DNA from: Saitoella complicata NRRL Y-17804
Lineage: Eukaryota; Ascomycota; Saitoellomycetes; Saitoellales; Saitoellaceae
Length of the DNA stretch: 64,000 nt
Direction of reading: 5' to 3'
Assembly: GCF_001661265.1 (NCBI RefSeq)
Contig: NW_017567011.1
Location: 62,001 to 126,000 of the forward strand
Within the stretch, counting starts at the first letter, position 1. Each line of letters begins with the position of its first letter. The notes beneath the pieces were generated by a model that was not told the origin of the DNA, did not search any database, and saw only the letters and a list, made by a program, of their open reading frames with translations. The translations under genes were made by a program, and so were the position numbers. Shown here in pieces: positions 45,579 through 57,397 of this stretch.

Positions 45579-47285
45579 ATGTCCCAACCTCCCGAGTTTT
45601 ACGAAATGCAAGAGAAGGAAAAACGCCCAATCCAACAAGGTGACATCGAAATAACCGACCTCACCAACATCCCCTCCCACGCTTCCGGTGTTGGTGGTGA
45701 ATACCCCACCCAATCCCAACCCACCGGAACCCAACGCCATCTCAAATCACGTCATGTACAAATGATCGCAATCGGCGGCACGATCGGTACAGGCCTCTTC
45801 ATCGGTTCCGGAAAAGCATTGGCGCATGGTGGACCCGTGGGTGCCTTACTCGGTTACACCTTCATGGGCATCATTGTCTATTTCACCATGCTATCATTGG
45901 GCGAGATGGTAACCTACCTCCCAACCTCAGGCGGCTTCACCTCCTACGCTACACGATTCGTCGACCCCGCGGTCGGATTCGCCACGGGATGGAATTATTG
46001 GTACTGTTTTGGGATTACGCTGCCGGCGGAGATCACGGCTGCGTCGATTGTGATACAGTATTGGGATCCGAACGATGATCATTTGGCGATTTATATCACG
46101 GTTATGCTGGCTACGGCTCTCCTTATCAATTTGTTTGGTGCAGGCGCATACGGCGAAGCTGAATTCTGGTGTGCGATCATCAAAGTCGTCGCGATCCTCG
46201 GTCTCATCATCCTCGGCGTGGTCCTCGACCTAGGGGGTGGTCCAAACCATGATCGTCTAGGATTCCGATACTGGAAAAATCCAGGAGCGTTTAACGACAC
46301 CTACCTCGGCATTGAGAATAAAAGCACCGCTCGCTTCCTGGGATTCTGGAGCGTATTCATCCAAGCAGCATTCTCCTACCTCGGAACCGAAATCGTCGCC
46401 GTGACAGCGGGAGAAGCCCGTGCCCCCCGCCGTAACGTCCCGAAAGCCATTAAACGCGTTTTTTTCCGTCTTGCCGTGTTTTACTTTTGCGGTATCCTCG
46501 TCATTGGACTCACGGTTCCTTACAACTCTGACCGGCTCTTGAGCGCAATTACACAATCGACATCGGCCGCTGCGTCCCCATTCGTCGTTGCGATCACGAA
46601 TGCCGGGATAAAGGGCCTGGATCACGTTATCAACGCAGTCATTTTGACCTCCGCGTTCTCAGCCGGTAACTCAGATCTCTATACCGCCTCCCGAACCCTC
46701 TACGCCCTCGCCCTCGAAGGAAAAGCTCCCAAGATATTCGCGCGTGTAACGAGAAAGGGTCTCCCAATCTACTGCGTCCTCCTCACATTCTGTCTCGGAC
46801 CCCTCGCCTACCTCAATGTCTCCTCCGGTGCCTCCACAGCATTCAATTGGCTCTCGAACCTCTCCACCGTCGCCGGGTTGTTCACATGGAGCGTAATCTG
46901 CTGGTCCTACATCCGTTTCCAAAAAGGTCTCAAAGCACAAGGCATCAGTCGCGACACACTCCCCTACAAAACCCCATTCCAGCCCTACGCAGCCTACATC
47001 GCCCTCGTATCCCTCTCGATCATCATCTTCTTCAACGGGTTTTCCGTGTTTATCGGTGGGTTTGCGGTACAGGATTTCGTGGCGGCGTATATTGGTGTTC
47101 CCATTTTCTTTGGGTTTTGGGTTTTCTGGAAGGTTTGGGGGAGGACGCGGATGGTGGGGTTGGAGGAGATGGATTTGTTGACGGGGGTTAAGGAGATTGA
47201 TGAGTTGGAGGAGATGGATCGGGCGGAGGAGGCGGCGAAGGGGCCGCAGGGGTTTGTGGGGAGGATGTGGAGTGCGGTGATGTAA
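45579..47285 (+). CDS. Amino-acid permease (YAT family, APC superfamily)
   Basis: The 568-residue intronless protein has the yeast amino-acid transporter start: HLKSRHVQMIAIGGTIGTGL, FIGSGKALAHGGPVGALLGY, EMVTYLPTSGGFTSYATRFV and AVGFATGWNYWYCFGI. About twelve hydrophobic segments follow and an FQKGLKAQGISRDTLPYKTPF block, as in Gap1/Put4-like carriers. Members take up amino acids across the plasma membrane with protons. Substrate range cannot be told. The N-terminal 45 residues and acidic C-terminus are cytosolic and carry lysines suitable for ubiquitin-driven turnover. Upstream GATAAG sites suggest nitrogen regulation. Confidence 0.92.
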   Translation: MSQPPEFYEMQEKEKRPIQQGDIEITDLTNIPSHASGVGGEYPTQSQPTGTQRHLKSRHVQMIAIGGTIGTGLFIGSGKALAHGGPVGALLGYTFMGIIVYFTMLSLGEMVTYLPTSGGFTSYATRFVDPAVGFATGWNYWYCFGITLPAEITAASIVIQYWDPNDDHLAIYITVMLATALLINLFGAGAYGEAEFWCAIIKVVAILGLIILGVVLDLGGGPNHDRLGFRYWKNPGAFNDTYLGIENKSTARFLGFWSVFIQAAFSYLGTEIVAVTAGEARAPRRNVPKAIKRVFFRLAVFYFCGILVIGLTVPYNSDRLLSAITQSTSAAASPFVVAITNAGIKGLDHVINAVILTSAFSAGNSDLYTASRTLYALALEGKAPKIFARVTRKGLPIYCVLLTFCLGPLAYLNVSSGASTAFNWLSNLSTVAGLFTWSVICWSYIRFQKGLKAQGISRDTLPYKTPFQPYAAYIALVSLSIIIFFNGFSVFIGGFAVQDFVAAYIGVPIFFGFWVFWKVWGRTRMVGLEEMDLLTGVKEIDELEEMDRAEEAAKGPQGFVGRMWSAVM

Positions 47286-47363
47286 TGGTGTGTAGAATCG
47301 TGTGTTTCTGTGATATCCTTGGTCTAGTTGTAATAGTCTTTGGTGGGTGATATACCCGTCTGA

Positions 47364-48176
47364 TCATGAAGCATCCCCACGATTCGAAGTCGACCCAGCA
47401 ACAAGAACCCCTCTGTACTCAACCCCAGGGTACCTCCCCACCAACCCCTCCCACTGCACCAAAAACCGATCAACGACAGGCCTCACCAACCTCCCACTCA
47501 AACTCAACCCCCTCACACGCGCAAAGCTCTCCACATACACCATCCTCGGGCCCATGCCCATGAAGCGGGGGATATATGCTGCGAGGATGAGGGTGACGCA
47601 TGTTCCGGGGCCGTTGGCGAGGATGAGGTCGGGTGAGGAGGTGAGGAGGACGTGGAGGGCGGAGAGGAGGGAGAGGAGGGCGGTGAGGGGGGTTGTGAGG
47701 AAGGATTGGCCGACGTGGCGGGCGCGGGGGAGGGTGGTGATGCGGTACTTTTTGGCCGCTCCAATTAGCGAATGAAACAAAAGATAGATGCTGGGGTGTT
47801 CGGCATACCCTGGGTGTCTCGTTCTCGTGTGTTTGTGGTAGGGAATCCTCGAAAGCTTTGGCTTTGGCGGCACTCAGACTGTCTCCACTACTCACGACAT
47901 AGGTGCGTATATGATATAATCCCATATCCAAACTTCTCAGCATCATGATCATCTCAGCTGTATGTCCGCCTACTCGGCACCCACGATGAGCTCAATCCCT
48001 CACAACCGAACCCACAATGACGAACCTGATCCCAACATTACCATTAGGTGAGCCTTGTACCCCGCCGGCTTCTTCGCAGGTCGTGGACGCCATCGTCCAG
48101 GTAGGACATAGAGCAATCGTATGAAGAGGAGAGAGACGATGGAGGTCAGGGAGAGGAGGATGGTGAGTGTGCTCAT
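47364..48176 (-). CDS. ALG14: UDP-N-acetylglucosamine transferase subunit ALG14
   Basis: Three exons (48176-48026, 47969-47809, 47747-47364) give 231 residues. An N-terminal membrane anchor (TLTILLSLTSIVSLLFIRLL) leads to the ALG14 motif VMLGSGGHTAEM, split by the first intron, then RARHVGQSF, DLILANGPGTCVTLI and VYVESFARVRGLSLSG with FLVQWEGL. ALG14 anchors ALG13 to the ER membrane, and the pair adds the second GlcNAc to the dolichol-linked N-glycan precursor. Introns are 56 and 61 bases and keep phase. VMA22-like starts 124 bases away, divergently. Confidence 0.92.
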
Positions 48177-48299
48177 GTCTGGGGGGGGGGTGGTTGTGTG
48201 GTGCCTGGCAAGTGAGACGGCCGGTGTAACGTAGACAGCAACCCACCTTGTTTAGGCAACTCGATAAATAAGAAGTCTGGCGCTCTGTAAACCGGTCAA

Positions 48300-48953
48300 A
48301 TGTCAAGAACAACCGACGCGAATAATAATGGATCACTACCTGAGGATCTGGATGCCTTGATTCTCGAATACCTTGCTCTACACGACACATACTCCTCACT
48401 TCGCACGTCATTATCTACGGCACTGAAGGATGGCTTCTGGGATCTCAGTGTTGCGAAGAGGTCAAATACGGGGATTGGACCGCTGGGATATGATTTGAGG
48501 ATGCGAGCGAAGCGTGGTCTAGCTGGGCAATTGGAGATTGCGGAGTTGGTGTATGATGACGCTGGAGATGTTGTTGAGGAGTTGGGTGTGGATCAGGCTC
48601 AGAACGAGAGGAATAATGAGATGAGAAGGCGGCGAAAAGGCGAGGAGTTGGAGGAAGGTGAGGCCGATGACCTGGCACAACAACTAAAGAAGATGACGAT
48701 CTCGGAGGATGACCCACTACGGTGGTATGGAGTACTCGTCCACCCGCAACTACGTGCTGCGCAAGGACACTTCGTTAAGAGCCTGAAAGACTTGGTTGAG
48801 ATTGTCAGACTGACGAAGGAGATGGACGGCCTTGAAACGCGGATCGAGGCAGCGAGACGGGAAGCACCGAACACAGAGGAGAAGGTGGAGGAGGCAAGGG
48901 AGGATGTTGAACACGATGAAGCACGACTCGAGGAAACGAAAAGTGATATATAA
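48300..48953 (+). CDS. VMA22: VMA22/CCDC115-like V-ATPase assembly protein
   Basis: This 217-residue intronless frame has the pattern of CCDC115/Vma22: an N-terminal helix (ALILEYLALHDTYSSLRTSL with GFWDLSVAKRS after it), an acidic, low-complexity centre, and the family's conserved DPLRWYGVLVHPQLRAAQGHFV near residue 140, ending in a charged helix (EMDGLETRIEAARR). Vma22 acts with Vma12 in the ER to assemble the membrane V0 sector of the vacuolar proton pump. Family members are weakly conserved, so identification rests mainly on the DPLRWxGVLVxPxLRxAQ block. It is divergent from ALG14. Confidence 0.72.
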   Translation: MSRTTDANNNGSLPEDLDALILEYLALHDTYSSLRTSLSTALKDGFWDLSVAKRSNTGIGPLGYDLRMRAKRGLAGQLEIAELVYDDAGDVVEELGVDQAQNERNNEMRRRRKGEELEEGEADDLAQQLKKMTISEDDPLRWYGVLVHPQLRAAQGHFVKSLKDLVEIVRLTKEMDGLETRIEAARREAPNTEEKVEEAREDVEHDEARLEETKSDI

Positions 48954-49194
48954 GGTATACGACTAATAAAAACACTTACCTCCCTCAAAACTCGGAGAAA
49001 TCGATGCGTCTCCTCATCCTTCCTGGTCTCGTCATGAGCTCCTGATCATTGACGTACCCATTCCGAAAACCTCTCGTTCTTGGACAACCTACTCAGGCAT
49101 CCAACGATGTACATCCTCTCTTTATCCATGACGGGAACCAGAGACCTCGATGGAACAACCTGATGCTTCTGCCTCCAGACAACCACACATTCCT

Positions 49195-49503
49195 TCAAGA
49201 CCTTCTGTACCTGCTCATTCCCATCAGTAATATACTTCTCAAATGCCTCAGAGTTTTTACAAACGCATTAATCGAAAACGACATCTTGAACAACTTTGGC
49301 CCCAAATGTTCGTCGTCAGAGTCCGTGAATGAAAAAGAGTCCTCAGGGAAGCAAGCGAGCAATTTATTGATGGCTGCACCCTGGTCTTTCGGGTAAGTCC
49401 CGGCAGCATTGATTCGCATGGTTCCACCGGGTGTCGTGACGGCCCAGGAGACGGATAGGGTTATCATTGTTGCCCAGTGGGTTTGCTTCAGAGGGGGCAC
49501 CAA
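49195..49503 (-). CDS. Possible small gene, unknown
   Basis: A minus-strand frame reads like a protein end (WATMITLSVSWAVTTPGGTM, DQGAAINKLLACFPEDSF), and a possible first exon starts at an ATG near 49600 (MKTFRFNPAVSSLKFDRAF). No consensus intron of normal length joins them in phase. The rest of 48954-49817 holds nothing else I can support. A real gene is possible but unproven. Confidence 0.25.
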   Translation of the reverse strand: MVPPLKQTHWATMITLSVSWAVTTPGGTMRINAAGTYPKDQGAAINKLLACFPEDSFSFTDSDDEHLGPKLFKMSFSINAFVKTLRHLRSILLMGMSRYRRS

Positions 49504-49817
49504 TCTTTCAGAACCAATGGCAGCGCGGATTGCCCGGGTAGGAGGTCATCGCACAAGGCAAACGCACGGTCGAATTTGAGCGAGCTCACTGCCGGATTGA
49601 ACCTGAACGTCTTCATTGACAGCCAGGATCAGGTTCACAATATCACCACTACAGGGGAAACACAGATTCAAGTCGAGGTTTCGACTTTTTTCATCCGAAC
49701 CCTCGTTCTCACGCTACCTGAACACGTCGCACGCGCAGGCTTCCTACCCAACGGTTTACGACGATATGCAACGCTAGATATGTGGCATGATAAATGGTAT
49801 TCAAAAAATGTTCTCCC

Positions 49818-51527
49818 TCAGTGTCCTTGCCCGTTCTTGCTCGCCACAACCCTCCTCTCCGCTTCCTCAAACACCCCCAGCACCTCCCCATACTTCTCCC
49901 AAATACCATCCCCCTCTCCGTCCTTCATCCCCTGTACAACTCTCTCACTCCTTCCCCCCCCCTCAGCCTCCCATCTCGCCGCCATGAAATCCTCAAATGT
50001 CTCCCCCTTCTTCCTCAACACCCCCCAGGCAGCCTTATTTGCCCCTCCCAACGCGCATGCATTCGCGGCCCCCTTCAACAACTTGTACACCCCCTCCCTT
50101 GCGCCGAAAACTTGTCCGATGATGTTGTTAATGGCGGGGTTGGAGGAGCCGCCGCCTACTACCCAGATCTTGCCTGGGCGGCCGGCGCCTTGGGCGAGGA
50201 GGGGTTGAGAGCGAAGCCGCATAGAGAGGGCTTGGGATTCGATGATTGTTCGGACATCATCCCTGGGAACGTCCCACTTCCCACCAGGTTGGACTTCCTC
50301 CAGTTCTCCATTGGAGAGGAACCGCCAAGTTCCGGAGGGGGCGGCGGGGATGATCTCGCTGAGCGGGAAGTAGAACCCCAATTTCGCCGGATCATCCGCG
50401 TTTTCGCGTCCCAGCACCGGTGTTTCGAGGGCGATCTTCGTAAATTCGTCCCAGGTGTCTTTCACTTTGGATACCGCATCTCGGACCCCCAACCGCGCGA
50501 GGGCTCCGTTCTTGTAACAGAGCATGGCCATATACAACCCCGGTGTCGTGGGGTGCGCGAACATGTGATACCCGGGGTCTGTGATGTAGGTTGGGGTGGT
50601 CACTAACAACGTCGTCGATGTCCCCAGCGAGATAATCACATCCAACGGCCTCAACGGGAATGAAAGCAGCGTCGCGGGGTTATCTCCTGTGAATGGGACC
50701 ACGCAACAATCTGTGGGGAAGCCATACCGGTGCACGAAGTAAGGCGAAATGTAGTCAATCAGCCGCCCACCGTCAGTCTCGGGGATTCCGAGTTTCTGGA
50801 TGAGAGAGCCTGGGTTGTCGCTGACGAGAGAGACGAGTCTCTGGGAGTAGGTGTTGGAGGAAATATCCCAGAGATTCATACCACAGACGTCTGCGATGTC
50901 AATGGGTGCGATGCTCCCCAGAAACAACGATGACAAAAAGCTGGAGACGAGCGAGATCCGATAGGTCTCGTGATAGACCTCCGGACGATTCCGTCTCAAC
51001 TTCAATATCTGCGGCCCAGTAAACCGCTCGTGCGCCTTCGAGCCCGTAATCTCCGCCAATTTCTCAGCGCTCCCGACAGCAGCCTCATGATCCGCGCATT
51101 CCCTCGACGTGGAATGATCCTGCCAATTCGGGGAGATGGGGTGGGTAAACGCTTTCGGACTCAGTTGCTCCACTAAAGTCTTGTCTTTCTCCAACGCTGC
51201 CAACAACCCTTCTGCCTCCCGTGACCAATAAACACTCCCATGTTGTTGTCCCGCCCCGGAGATCCCCCGCACCCTCCCAAACTCAAATCCCTCGTCCTTC
51301 ATGCGCTGTAACACAAGATCAAGCGCCGCGATCCACATCTCGACCGGAGCAGCGATCTCATCGCCGTTTACGTGGACGCCGGAAGTGGTCTTGTACTGTG
51401 GGAGGTCGTTGTCGAAATGGCAGGCTGCTTCGTGGATTGTTTGGAGGGAGGAGTTGATTGCCACGATCTTTAGTTGTTGGGTTGAGAGGTCGCAGCCGAG
51501 GAAGAGGTCGTCTGGTCTTGGTTCCAT
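49818..51527 (-). CDS. XKS1: D-xylulose kinase
   Basis: The 569-residue intronless protein belongs to the FGGY kinases. Features: FLGCDLSTQQLKIVAIN at the phosphate-binding start, ISGAGQQHGSVYW, NWQDHSTSRECADHE, the catalytic region VVPFTGDNPATLLS (Asp in GDN), and the C-terminal ATP loop KIWVVGGGSSNPAINNI. It phosphorylates xylulose and feeds it into the pentose phosphate pathway. Length and motifs match fungal xylulokinases rather than glycerol kinase. The start at 51527 (MEPRPDDLFLG) is the ATG next to the conserved domain; the frame is open further upstream to 51761 without conserved sequence. Confidence 0.93.
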   Translation of the reverse strand: MEPRPDDLFLGCDLSTQQLKIVAINSSLQTIHEAACHFDNDLPQYKTTSGVHVNGDEIAAPVEMWIAALDLVLQRMKDEGFEFGRVRGISGAGQQHGSVYWSREAEGLLAALEKDKTLVEQLSPKAFTHPISPNWQDHSTSRECADHEAAVGSAEKLAEITGSKAHERFTGPQILKLRRNRPEVYHETYRISLVSSFLSSLFLGSIAPIDIADVCGMNLWDISSNTYSQRLVSLVSDNPGSLIQKLGIPETDGGRLIDYISPYFVHRYGFPTDCCVVPFTGDNPATLLSFPLRPLDVIISLGTSTTLLVTTPTYITDPGYHMFAHPTTPGLYMAMLCYKNGALARLGVRDAVSKVKDTWDEFTKIALETPVLGRENADDPAKLGFYFPLSEIIPAAPSGTWRFLSNGELEEVQPGGKWDVPRDDVRTIIESQALSMRLRSQPLLAQGAGRPGKIWVVGGGSSNPAINNIIGQVFGAREGVYKLLKGAANACALGGANKAAWGVLRKKGETFEDFMAARWEAEGGGRSERVVQGMKDGEGDGIWEKYGEVLGVFEEAERRVVASKNGQGH

Positions 51528-51675
51528 TGCAATTGTCAATGAACTGATTGTATGTTTGGTTGATGGACCCTCCATTACCTGACAGTTCACATGTCCATCT
51601 TCCAAGGTTATTTGAGGGTCGGTGCACGCGCGCGGTTGGCGGTCCGCGCGGGGAGACCTCAGGTGAAGCGCCAAT

Positions 51676-51683
51676 TTACCCGG
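51676..51683. promoter_or_regulatory. Reb1-like site between REB1-like and xylulokinase genes
   Basis: TTACCCGG matches the yeast Reb1 site. It lies 149 bases before the xylulokinase ATG and 87 bases past the REB1-like stop codon, both on the minus strand, where a roadblock or promoter role would make sense. This is inference only. Confidence 0.3.
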
Positions 51684-51769
51684 TTCTTTAACCGGTGCAA
51701 ACACCAGTACGTTCTGCCACGAAAATGTATTGAACCCAAAAGCACCGCGGCACCATATCATAGCTCATC

Positions 51770-54123
51770 CTAAGCCATCTCCTCGTCCTCATCATCCTCA
51801 TCATTCACAAACTCACTACTCAAGTTCCTCCTCCCCTCCTCACTGACAACTCCCCTCACCTTGACTTCCTCGTCCAACTCCATCAAATCCTCCAAAATCA
51901 CCCCAACAATCTGTTGGAATTCCATCCCCGTCTTAACCTCCTTCTTCTTCGTCGCCCGAAGGTCACGGAACGCCTTTTTATAGTCGGTAATTTTCCACCA
52001 GGTGCTGGGATCGGAAGCTTTGATCTCGGTCCATCGGATGAGGTTCTCGTGGTGCACGCCCGAATCGCGGATTTTGCCAAGTAGCCATTCGGAATCACCC
52101 GCCATCCATCTCGGCTTCGCTTTGTTGGCCGCACGTGCCGGAATCCCTTCTTTCGCACCTTTCTCCTCGTCCTCTCCCTCCTCGGCGAACTTGGCGACAG
52201 CATTCGGATCAGCCTTGAGTGCCCCAGCACTCCTCACCCACTTCCAGCGACACTGCAACCTACTCCTCGCACCACCCATATTCGCACTAACAATTCCCCA
52301 ATTAATCTTCTCCATATCACCACCAACATTCGCGACAGCCTGGTGTACCGCATCCCTCAACTTAATCTCCTCCTCCCGCGTCCAACGGTTATCGTTCCTC
52401 TTGTCTCCACACACCAGATAATTCCTGTATCTGTCTCTGACGTCTTCCGGCATGCGTCCAATAGCTTTCCCGATATCCTTCCACACCTTCCCTTTTTCAA
52501 GAAGAAGACGCTCAAGTTCCTGATCCTCCTCCTCCGTCCACCTCGCCCTCTTCTCATACGGCGAGTACTTCCTCCTGATATGATTATACACGGAATGCTG
52601 CTTCCTATACGGGACAGCCGCATAACACTCCTTGAAACACGCCTTGACCTCCTTCGTCCTCCCCTCTTTCCACACCTTTTCCTTAAAATCGTCGGTAGAC
52701 CACTCATGGTCCGCACAGTGCTGCTGTACGACTTTCTCGAGAAGTGCGACTTCCTCGTCGGTGAAGGAGCCGATAACGACGTCCCGGCCTTTGTCGTCTT
52801 GGGTTGTTTGGGTGGAGTTGCCGGGGGTGTCTTCGCGCCACAGAACATGAACGCGAGAGACGACGGATGGTTGACCGCGGGCGGGAAGGGCGGCGTGGAG
52901 TTGTTTCCAGAGGGGCCTGAGCTGGGTTTTGATCGCGGGGCGGTCGGCGGCGCGGAGCATAGTCTGGAATTTTGCTTCGGAGAGACCTTGTCCGTCGAGC
53001 CAGGCCTGAATCTGGGACTTGATCACGGCGTCTTCTTCGGGCGTGAATGCAACCTTATTCTTGATAATCCTCTTGCTCTTGGAAGTGGAAGTTGCTTCAT
53101 CCTCCGTGTCATCGTCCGTCAAGTTGTAGACATCATTCGCAGCTTGTGCCACACTCTCTCCCTTCATCTTCTTCTTCTTCGCCTTCTCACTCACCACACC
53201 CGCGGCCACCGCAACCGGCGCTCCACCCAACAAGGCCGGATACTCCCCTCCCTGCGCCGCGTTCGGAACCGGGATGGGCATAGCACCCGCCGCCGCCGCA
53301 AGTTGCTGCACCAACATCGCATTTGCGGCTGGATCATCCAACCTCGGGTCGAGCTGCGAGTGATCGAAGTGCGGGACCGGGACGCATACGGGGACGGAGT
53401 TTGCTGCGAGGGCTGTTGCGACCAAGACTGCTTCGTCGAGAGCGGAGAGGTGGTGGTGGGGTTGGTGGTGAGTGTGAGTGGGAACTGAGGTGTGACCGAG
53501 GAGGCCTTCGTAGGGGATTTGCACCGGTTGGGGTTGGGTTTCGGGTTGGGAGGAGGCGATTTCTTGGGTGGAGTCCTTGTTCCTGTGTTTATCCTTCTTC
53601 TTCTTCTTTTTTTTCTCCGTGGTGAGCGGGGTCGAAGCTCCCACGGGCTGGAACCCAGCGAATGCAGCCGGCTCGCCTTGGGTAGCGGGGGTCAACAAGG
53701 ACTCGGAACCCAAGAGAGGTTCTTGGGTAGCTGTAATCGAGTGAGTTTGGCTATCGCTCACAATCGCGGAAGGTATGGGCTCGGCGAAGGGGGAGAGTAT
53801 TTCTTCGGCGTTGTATGCTACCCGAGATTCATCCTCGTGACGGTGCTTGTCGCGTTTGTGCTTCTTATCCTGCTTCTTTTTCTTCTTAGACTGTTCACCA
53901 TGTCAGTACATCCCAATAGATGAATCTGACAGCGACGAACCTGCTCCCCATCATCTTCCCTTCTCCTCTTACTGCTCTTCTCGCCGTCGGACTGATTATC
54001 AACGTGAGTCGCCTCTTGAACAGCTGGTTGCCATGTCTGCGGCGGAGTAGCATAGGGCTGGGAAGCGGGAACTTCGTCAGGCTGGTGCCTCTTGTTCTTC
54101 TTCACGACTTTTGTCTTGGCCAT
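51770..54123 (-). CDS. REB1: REB1-like Myb-domain DNA-binding protein
   Basis: Exon 1 (54123-53941) and exon 2 (53890-51770) join across a 49-base intron and give 767 residues. The N-terminal 300 residues are disordered with Lys runs (SKKKKKQDKKHKRDKHR, KKKKKKDKHRNKD). From about residue 330 come Myb/SANT-like repeats: FTPEEDAVIKSQIQAWL, FTDEEVALLEKVVQQHC, ARWTEEEDQELERLLLEKG with DIGKAIGRMPEDVRDRYRNY, then RWTREEEIKLRDAV and LQCRWKWV. This fits the Reb1/TTF1 group, which stops RNA polymerase I and acts as a general regulatory factor. Exact orthology is inferred. It is divergent from SEC24. Confidence 0.78.
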
Positions 54124-54544
54124 TCTGTAAAGGTTGGCTTTGCGAGCGTGAGAGTTCGTCCAAAGTCAGGGTTACTGAAGATTTTGTTGTGACCAGCGGA
54201 GCAGGGGATGTGCAGGCACCCGTCAGCAATGGAGGTGTTCGTGGGCTGATTCGTGTAGAAAAAGGAGTTGTAGAAATGATACAAAGAATGTTTCTTCTCT
54301 ATCGACTTGCCCTGATCACCCAGATCATTCTCGTAGACGTGTCACTGCAATAGGGAAGCGCGGCGTGTCACTGGCGTAACGACGACCTCGGAGATCCACG
54401 ACGTACAAACAACACAGACCGATCAATTCAATTGGCGTGCAACCAGCCCTCCACCAACTGCCCACATACCCGGATCTTCCCTTAGACAAGCCAAGGCTCG
54501 CTGGGCTTCATCTAATACCCTAATTCAAAGCGAACGACGCAACA
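54124..54544. promoter_or_regulatory. Divergent promoter of REB1-like and SEC24
   Basis: About 420 bases separate the two ATGs. ACCCTAA at 54518-54524, just before SEC24, is a telobox-like core. No gene was seen. Confidence 0.35.
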
Positions 54545-57397
54545 ATGTCGCAGCCTTACTCCGGTCCATACGGTGTGCCTCAACAGGCCCAGGGCCAACA
54601 GCCCAATGGCCCCCAGTACCCCGGCGCACCACAACAAGTTGCGTCTCCTCCAGTCGGATACTCCGCTGACGGCGCGACGCCCGCTGCTGCTCCCGCGTCA
54701 AAGTCTCGTCGTGCGTACCCTACCCAGCAATACGACTTCACGGCTTCTGCAGCACCCGTCGAGGCTCCGCAGATGTATGCTGGTGGACCCGTAGCTGGCG
54801 CTGCCTACGGCGCACAAGATCAGCAGTTCTTTACGCCCGCAGGTGCTGCATCCCTTCAACAGGCTCAGGCTCCTGTGGGATATGGTCAGCCTGCGCAGGC
54901 AATGGGCTACCCTCAGGATCCCAACCAGCAATTCCAGGCAGCTCCGATCTACGGTGCGAATGCTCCCGTCACGCCAGGCTATGGTCCTACGAACCCTCCA
55001 CCTGCGCAACAACCCCAGTCTCCAGGAATGGCAGGCATGACCCAGCAATTTGGTCAGATGGGTGTCCAGGGCGCTATGCCCACCGCAGGCCGCGTCACGA
55101 ACAACATCTTCCCCGTCGATTTGATGACACAGCCGCCTATCCCCGCCGAACTCGATGCGCCCCCACCCACGATTAACTTGCCCCCAAACACGGCCCTGAC
55201 GCCATCAGAGCACGCGAATTGTCCTCCGGAGTATATGCGGTCTACACTCAATGCTGTTCCGCAGACCTCGTCCTTGCTCAAGAAGTCGAAGTTGCCGTTC
55301 GCGCTTACGATTCGTCCTTACATTACGCTTCGTGACGATGATGCGCCTGTTCCCGTGATCCCCGATACCGTTATCGCGCGTTGTCGACGTTGCAGAACAT
55401 ACATCAACCCATTCGCCGTCTTCATCGAGGGTGGGAATAGGTGGCGGTGTCAGATGTGTAACCTGACCAATGATGTCCCTCAAAGCTTCGACTGGGATCC
55501 TGTGGAGAATAAGCAGCTTGATCGTTGGCAGCGTGCGGAGTTGAATTACTCTGTTGTCGATTTCATTGCGCCGAAGGATTATATGGTTAGGCCGCCACAG
55601 CCGTTGGTTTATTTGTTTTTGATTGATGTGAGTATGCCTGCGGTTCAATCTGGACTCGTTGCGACGACCGCGAGGACTATTCTTGAGAGCTTGGATCGCA
55701 TTCCGAATGTTGATAAGAGGACGCGGATTGGGTTCATGGCTGTTGATAGTGCGTTGCATTATTTTAGCATTGTACCCGGACAGGCTGAGCCCAACATGCT
55801 CGTTATCTCGGACTTGGACGAGCCGTTTTTGCCGCAGCCTGATGATTTGTTGGTCAACCTCCACGAGTGCAGGGAAGGTGTCGAGACCCTCCTGAGCAAG
55901 ATGCAGGATATGTTCGGTGGTAACACCTCCACCGGAAACGCAATGGGTCCTGCCTTGCGAGCAGCTCATAAGCTCGCTTCTCCTATCGGTGGTAAAGTCG
56001 TCTGCTTGATGGCTTCTCTACCCAACTTGGGCGTGGGCGCCTTGAAGCCGAGAGAGGATCCCAAGCTTTTGGGAACAGCGAAGGAGACTGGGTTATTGCA
56101 GGCCCAAAACTCATTCTACAAGAGTTTTGCGGTGGAGTGCTCGAAGAGCCAGGTTTCGGTTGATATGTTCTTGTTTGCGAGTGGGTACCAGGATGTTGCC
56201 TCTTTGTCGTGTCTTCCCCGATTTACCGGTGGACAGACATTCTACTATCCCTCATGGAGTGCGAGTAGGACCGAGGACGCCGTCAAGTTCGCGCATGAAC
56301 TCTCGGAGTTCGTGAGTGCCGAGATTCAATTGGAGACCGTCATGCGTGTCCGTGCGACATCTGGGTTGCGTATGTCCGCATTCTATGGAAACTTCTTTGC
56401 GAGGTCTTCGGATTTGTTGGCGTTCCCTGCTATGCCGCGTGACCAAGGCTACTGTATCGAGGTTGCGATCGATGAGAACATGACGAAGAGTACCGTGTGT
56501 TTCCAGACTGCGGTCTTGCATTCGACGTGTAAGGGTGAGAGAAGGATTAGGGTTTTGACGCTCTGTCTTCCCGTTACGCAGAATTTGTCGGAGGTTTATG
56601 CGTCGGCGGATCAGGTTGCTATTGCTACCCTGTATGCTAACAAGGCTGTTGAGAGGACGCTTGATTCTGGGTTGAATGATGCGAGGGAGACGTTGTTCAA
56701 GACGTTGGTTGAGTTGTTGCAGGTGTTTAAGAAGGAGTTGACCACCTCGAATATCGGCGCGGCGACTCCACTACAGTTCACGCATAACCTACGACTATTG
56801 CCGCTCTTGATCTTGGCGTTGACGAAACACACCGGATTACGGAAAACTACGCAAATTCCCACGGATATGAGGAGTGCAGCGTTGGCGTTGTTGTCGTCTC
56901 TGCCTGGAGCACATTTGATTCCGTATATCCACCCCAGGTTTTACTCGTTGCATAATATGCCTGACGAGGCTGGGTTGCCTGGTGCGGAGGGAATCGTTAT
57001 GCCGCCTACGATGAACCTGAATTCCCAGTTTTTCGAGCCGCATGGACTTTACCTCATCGGGGACGGCCAACAACTCTTCCTCTGGGTCGGCCGTGCCGCC
57101 GTCCCGCAGCTCATCCAGGACGTCTTTGGACTCCCCGACATCACGGGTGTCCGGGTCGGAAAGGCCACGTTGCCCGTATTGGAGAACCAGTTCTCGCAGC
57201 GGATTAATGCGATTATTGGAAAGATTCGGGAGAGTAAGGATGGGAGTTTGTATTACCCGCATCTTTACATCGTGAGGGAGGATGGAGAGCCTGCACTTAA
57301 GGCTTGGGCGTTGAGTATGTTGGCGGAGGATAGGACGGATGGAGCGGCGGGGTACCAGCAGTGGCTTATGCAGTTGAAGGACAAGGTGAATGCGTGA
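54545..57397 (+). CDS. SEC24: COPII cargo-binding coat protein SEC24
   Basis: The 950-residue intronless protein begins with a 200-residue Gln/Pro/Gly-rich tail, as usual for Sec24. Then follow the zinc finger with CRRCRT and RCQMC (about residues 280-305), the trunk ([35 protein letters not shown]), the beta-sandwich and helical parts ([14 protein letters not shown]) and the gelsolin domain ([20 protein letters not shown]). Sec24 selects cargo into ER vesicles, bound to Sec23, which is encoded in this same window. The first ATG fits family starts. Confidence 0.96.
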   Translation: MSQPYSGPYGVPQQAQGQQPNGPQYPGAPQQVASPPVGYSADGATPAAAPASKSRRAYPTQQYDFTASAAPVEAPQMYAGGPVAGAAYGAQDQQFFTPAGAASLQQAQAPVGYGQPAQAMGYPQDPNQQFQAAPIYGANAPVTPGYGPTNPPPAQQPQSPGMAGMTQQFGQMGVQGAMPTAGRVTNNIFPVDLMTQPPIPAELDAPPPTINLPPNTALTPSEHANCPPEYMRSTLNAVPQTSSLLKKSKLPFALTIRPYITLRDDDAPVPVIPDTVIARCRRCRTYINPFAVFIEGGNRWRCQMCNLTNDVPQSFDWDPVENKQLDRWQRAELNYSVVDFIAPKDYMVRPPQPLVYLFLIDVSMPAVQSGLVATTARTILESLDRIPNVDKRTRIGFMAVDSALHYFSIVPGQAEPNMLVISDLDEPFLPQPDDLLVNLHECREGVETLLSKMQDMFGGNTSTGNAMGPALRAAHKLASPIGGKVVCLMASLPNLGVGALKPREDPKLLGTAKETGLLQAQNSFYKSFAVECSKSQVSVDMFLFASGYQDVASLSCLPRFTGGQTFYYPSWSASRTEDAVKFAHELSEFVSAEIQLETVMRVRATSGLRMSAFYGNFFARSSDLLAFPAMPRDQGYCIEVAIDENMTKSTVCFQTAVLHSTCKGERRIRVLTLCLPVTQNLSEVYASADQVAIATLYANKAVERTLDSGLNDARETLFKTLVELLQVFKKELTTSNIGAATPLQFTHNLRLLPLLILALTKHTGLRKTTQIPTDMRSAALALLSSLPGAHLIPYIHPRFYSLHNMPDEAGLPGAEGIVMPPTMNLNSQFFEPHGLYLIGDGQQLFLWVGRAAVPQLIQDVFGLPDITGVRVGKATLPVLENQFSQRINAIIGKIRESKDGSLYYPHLYIVREDGEPALKAWALSMLAEDRTDGAAGYQQWLMQLKDKVNA

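Noticed and set aside
55205-55969. A 254-codon frame antisense to SEC24
   Set aside because: A shadow of the SEC24 trunk region; composition follows the complementary strand.
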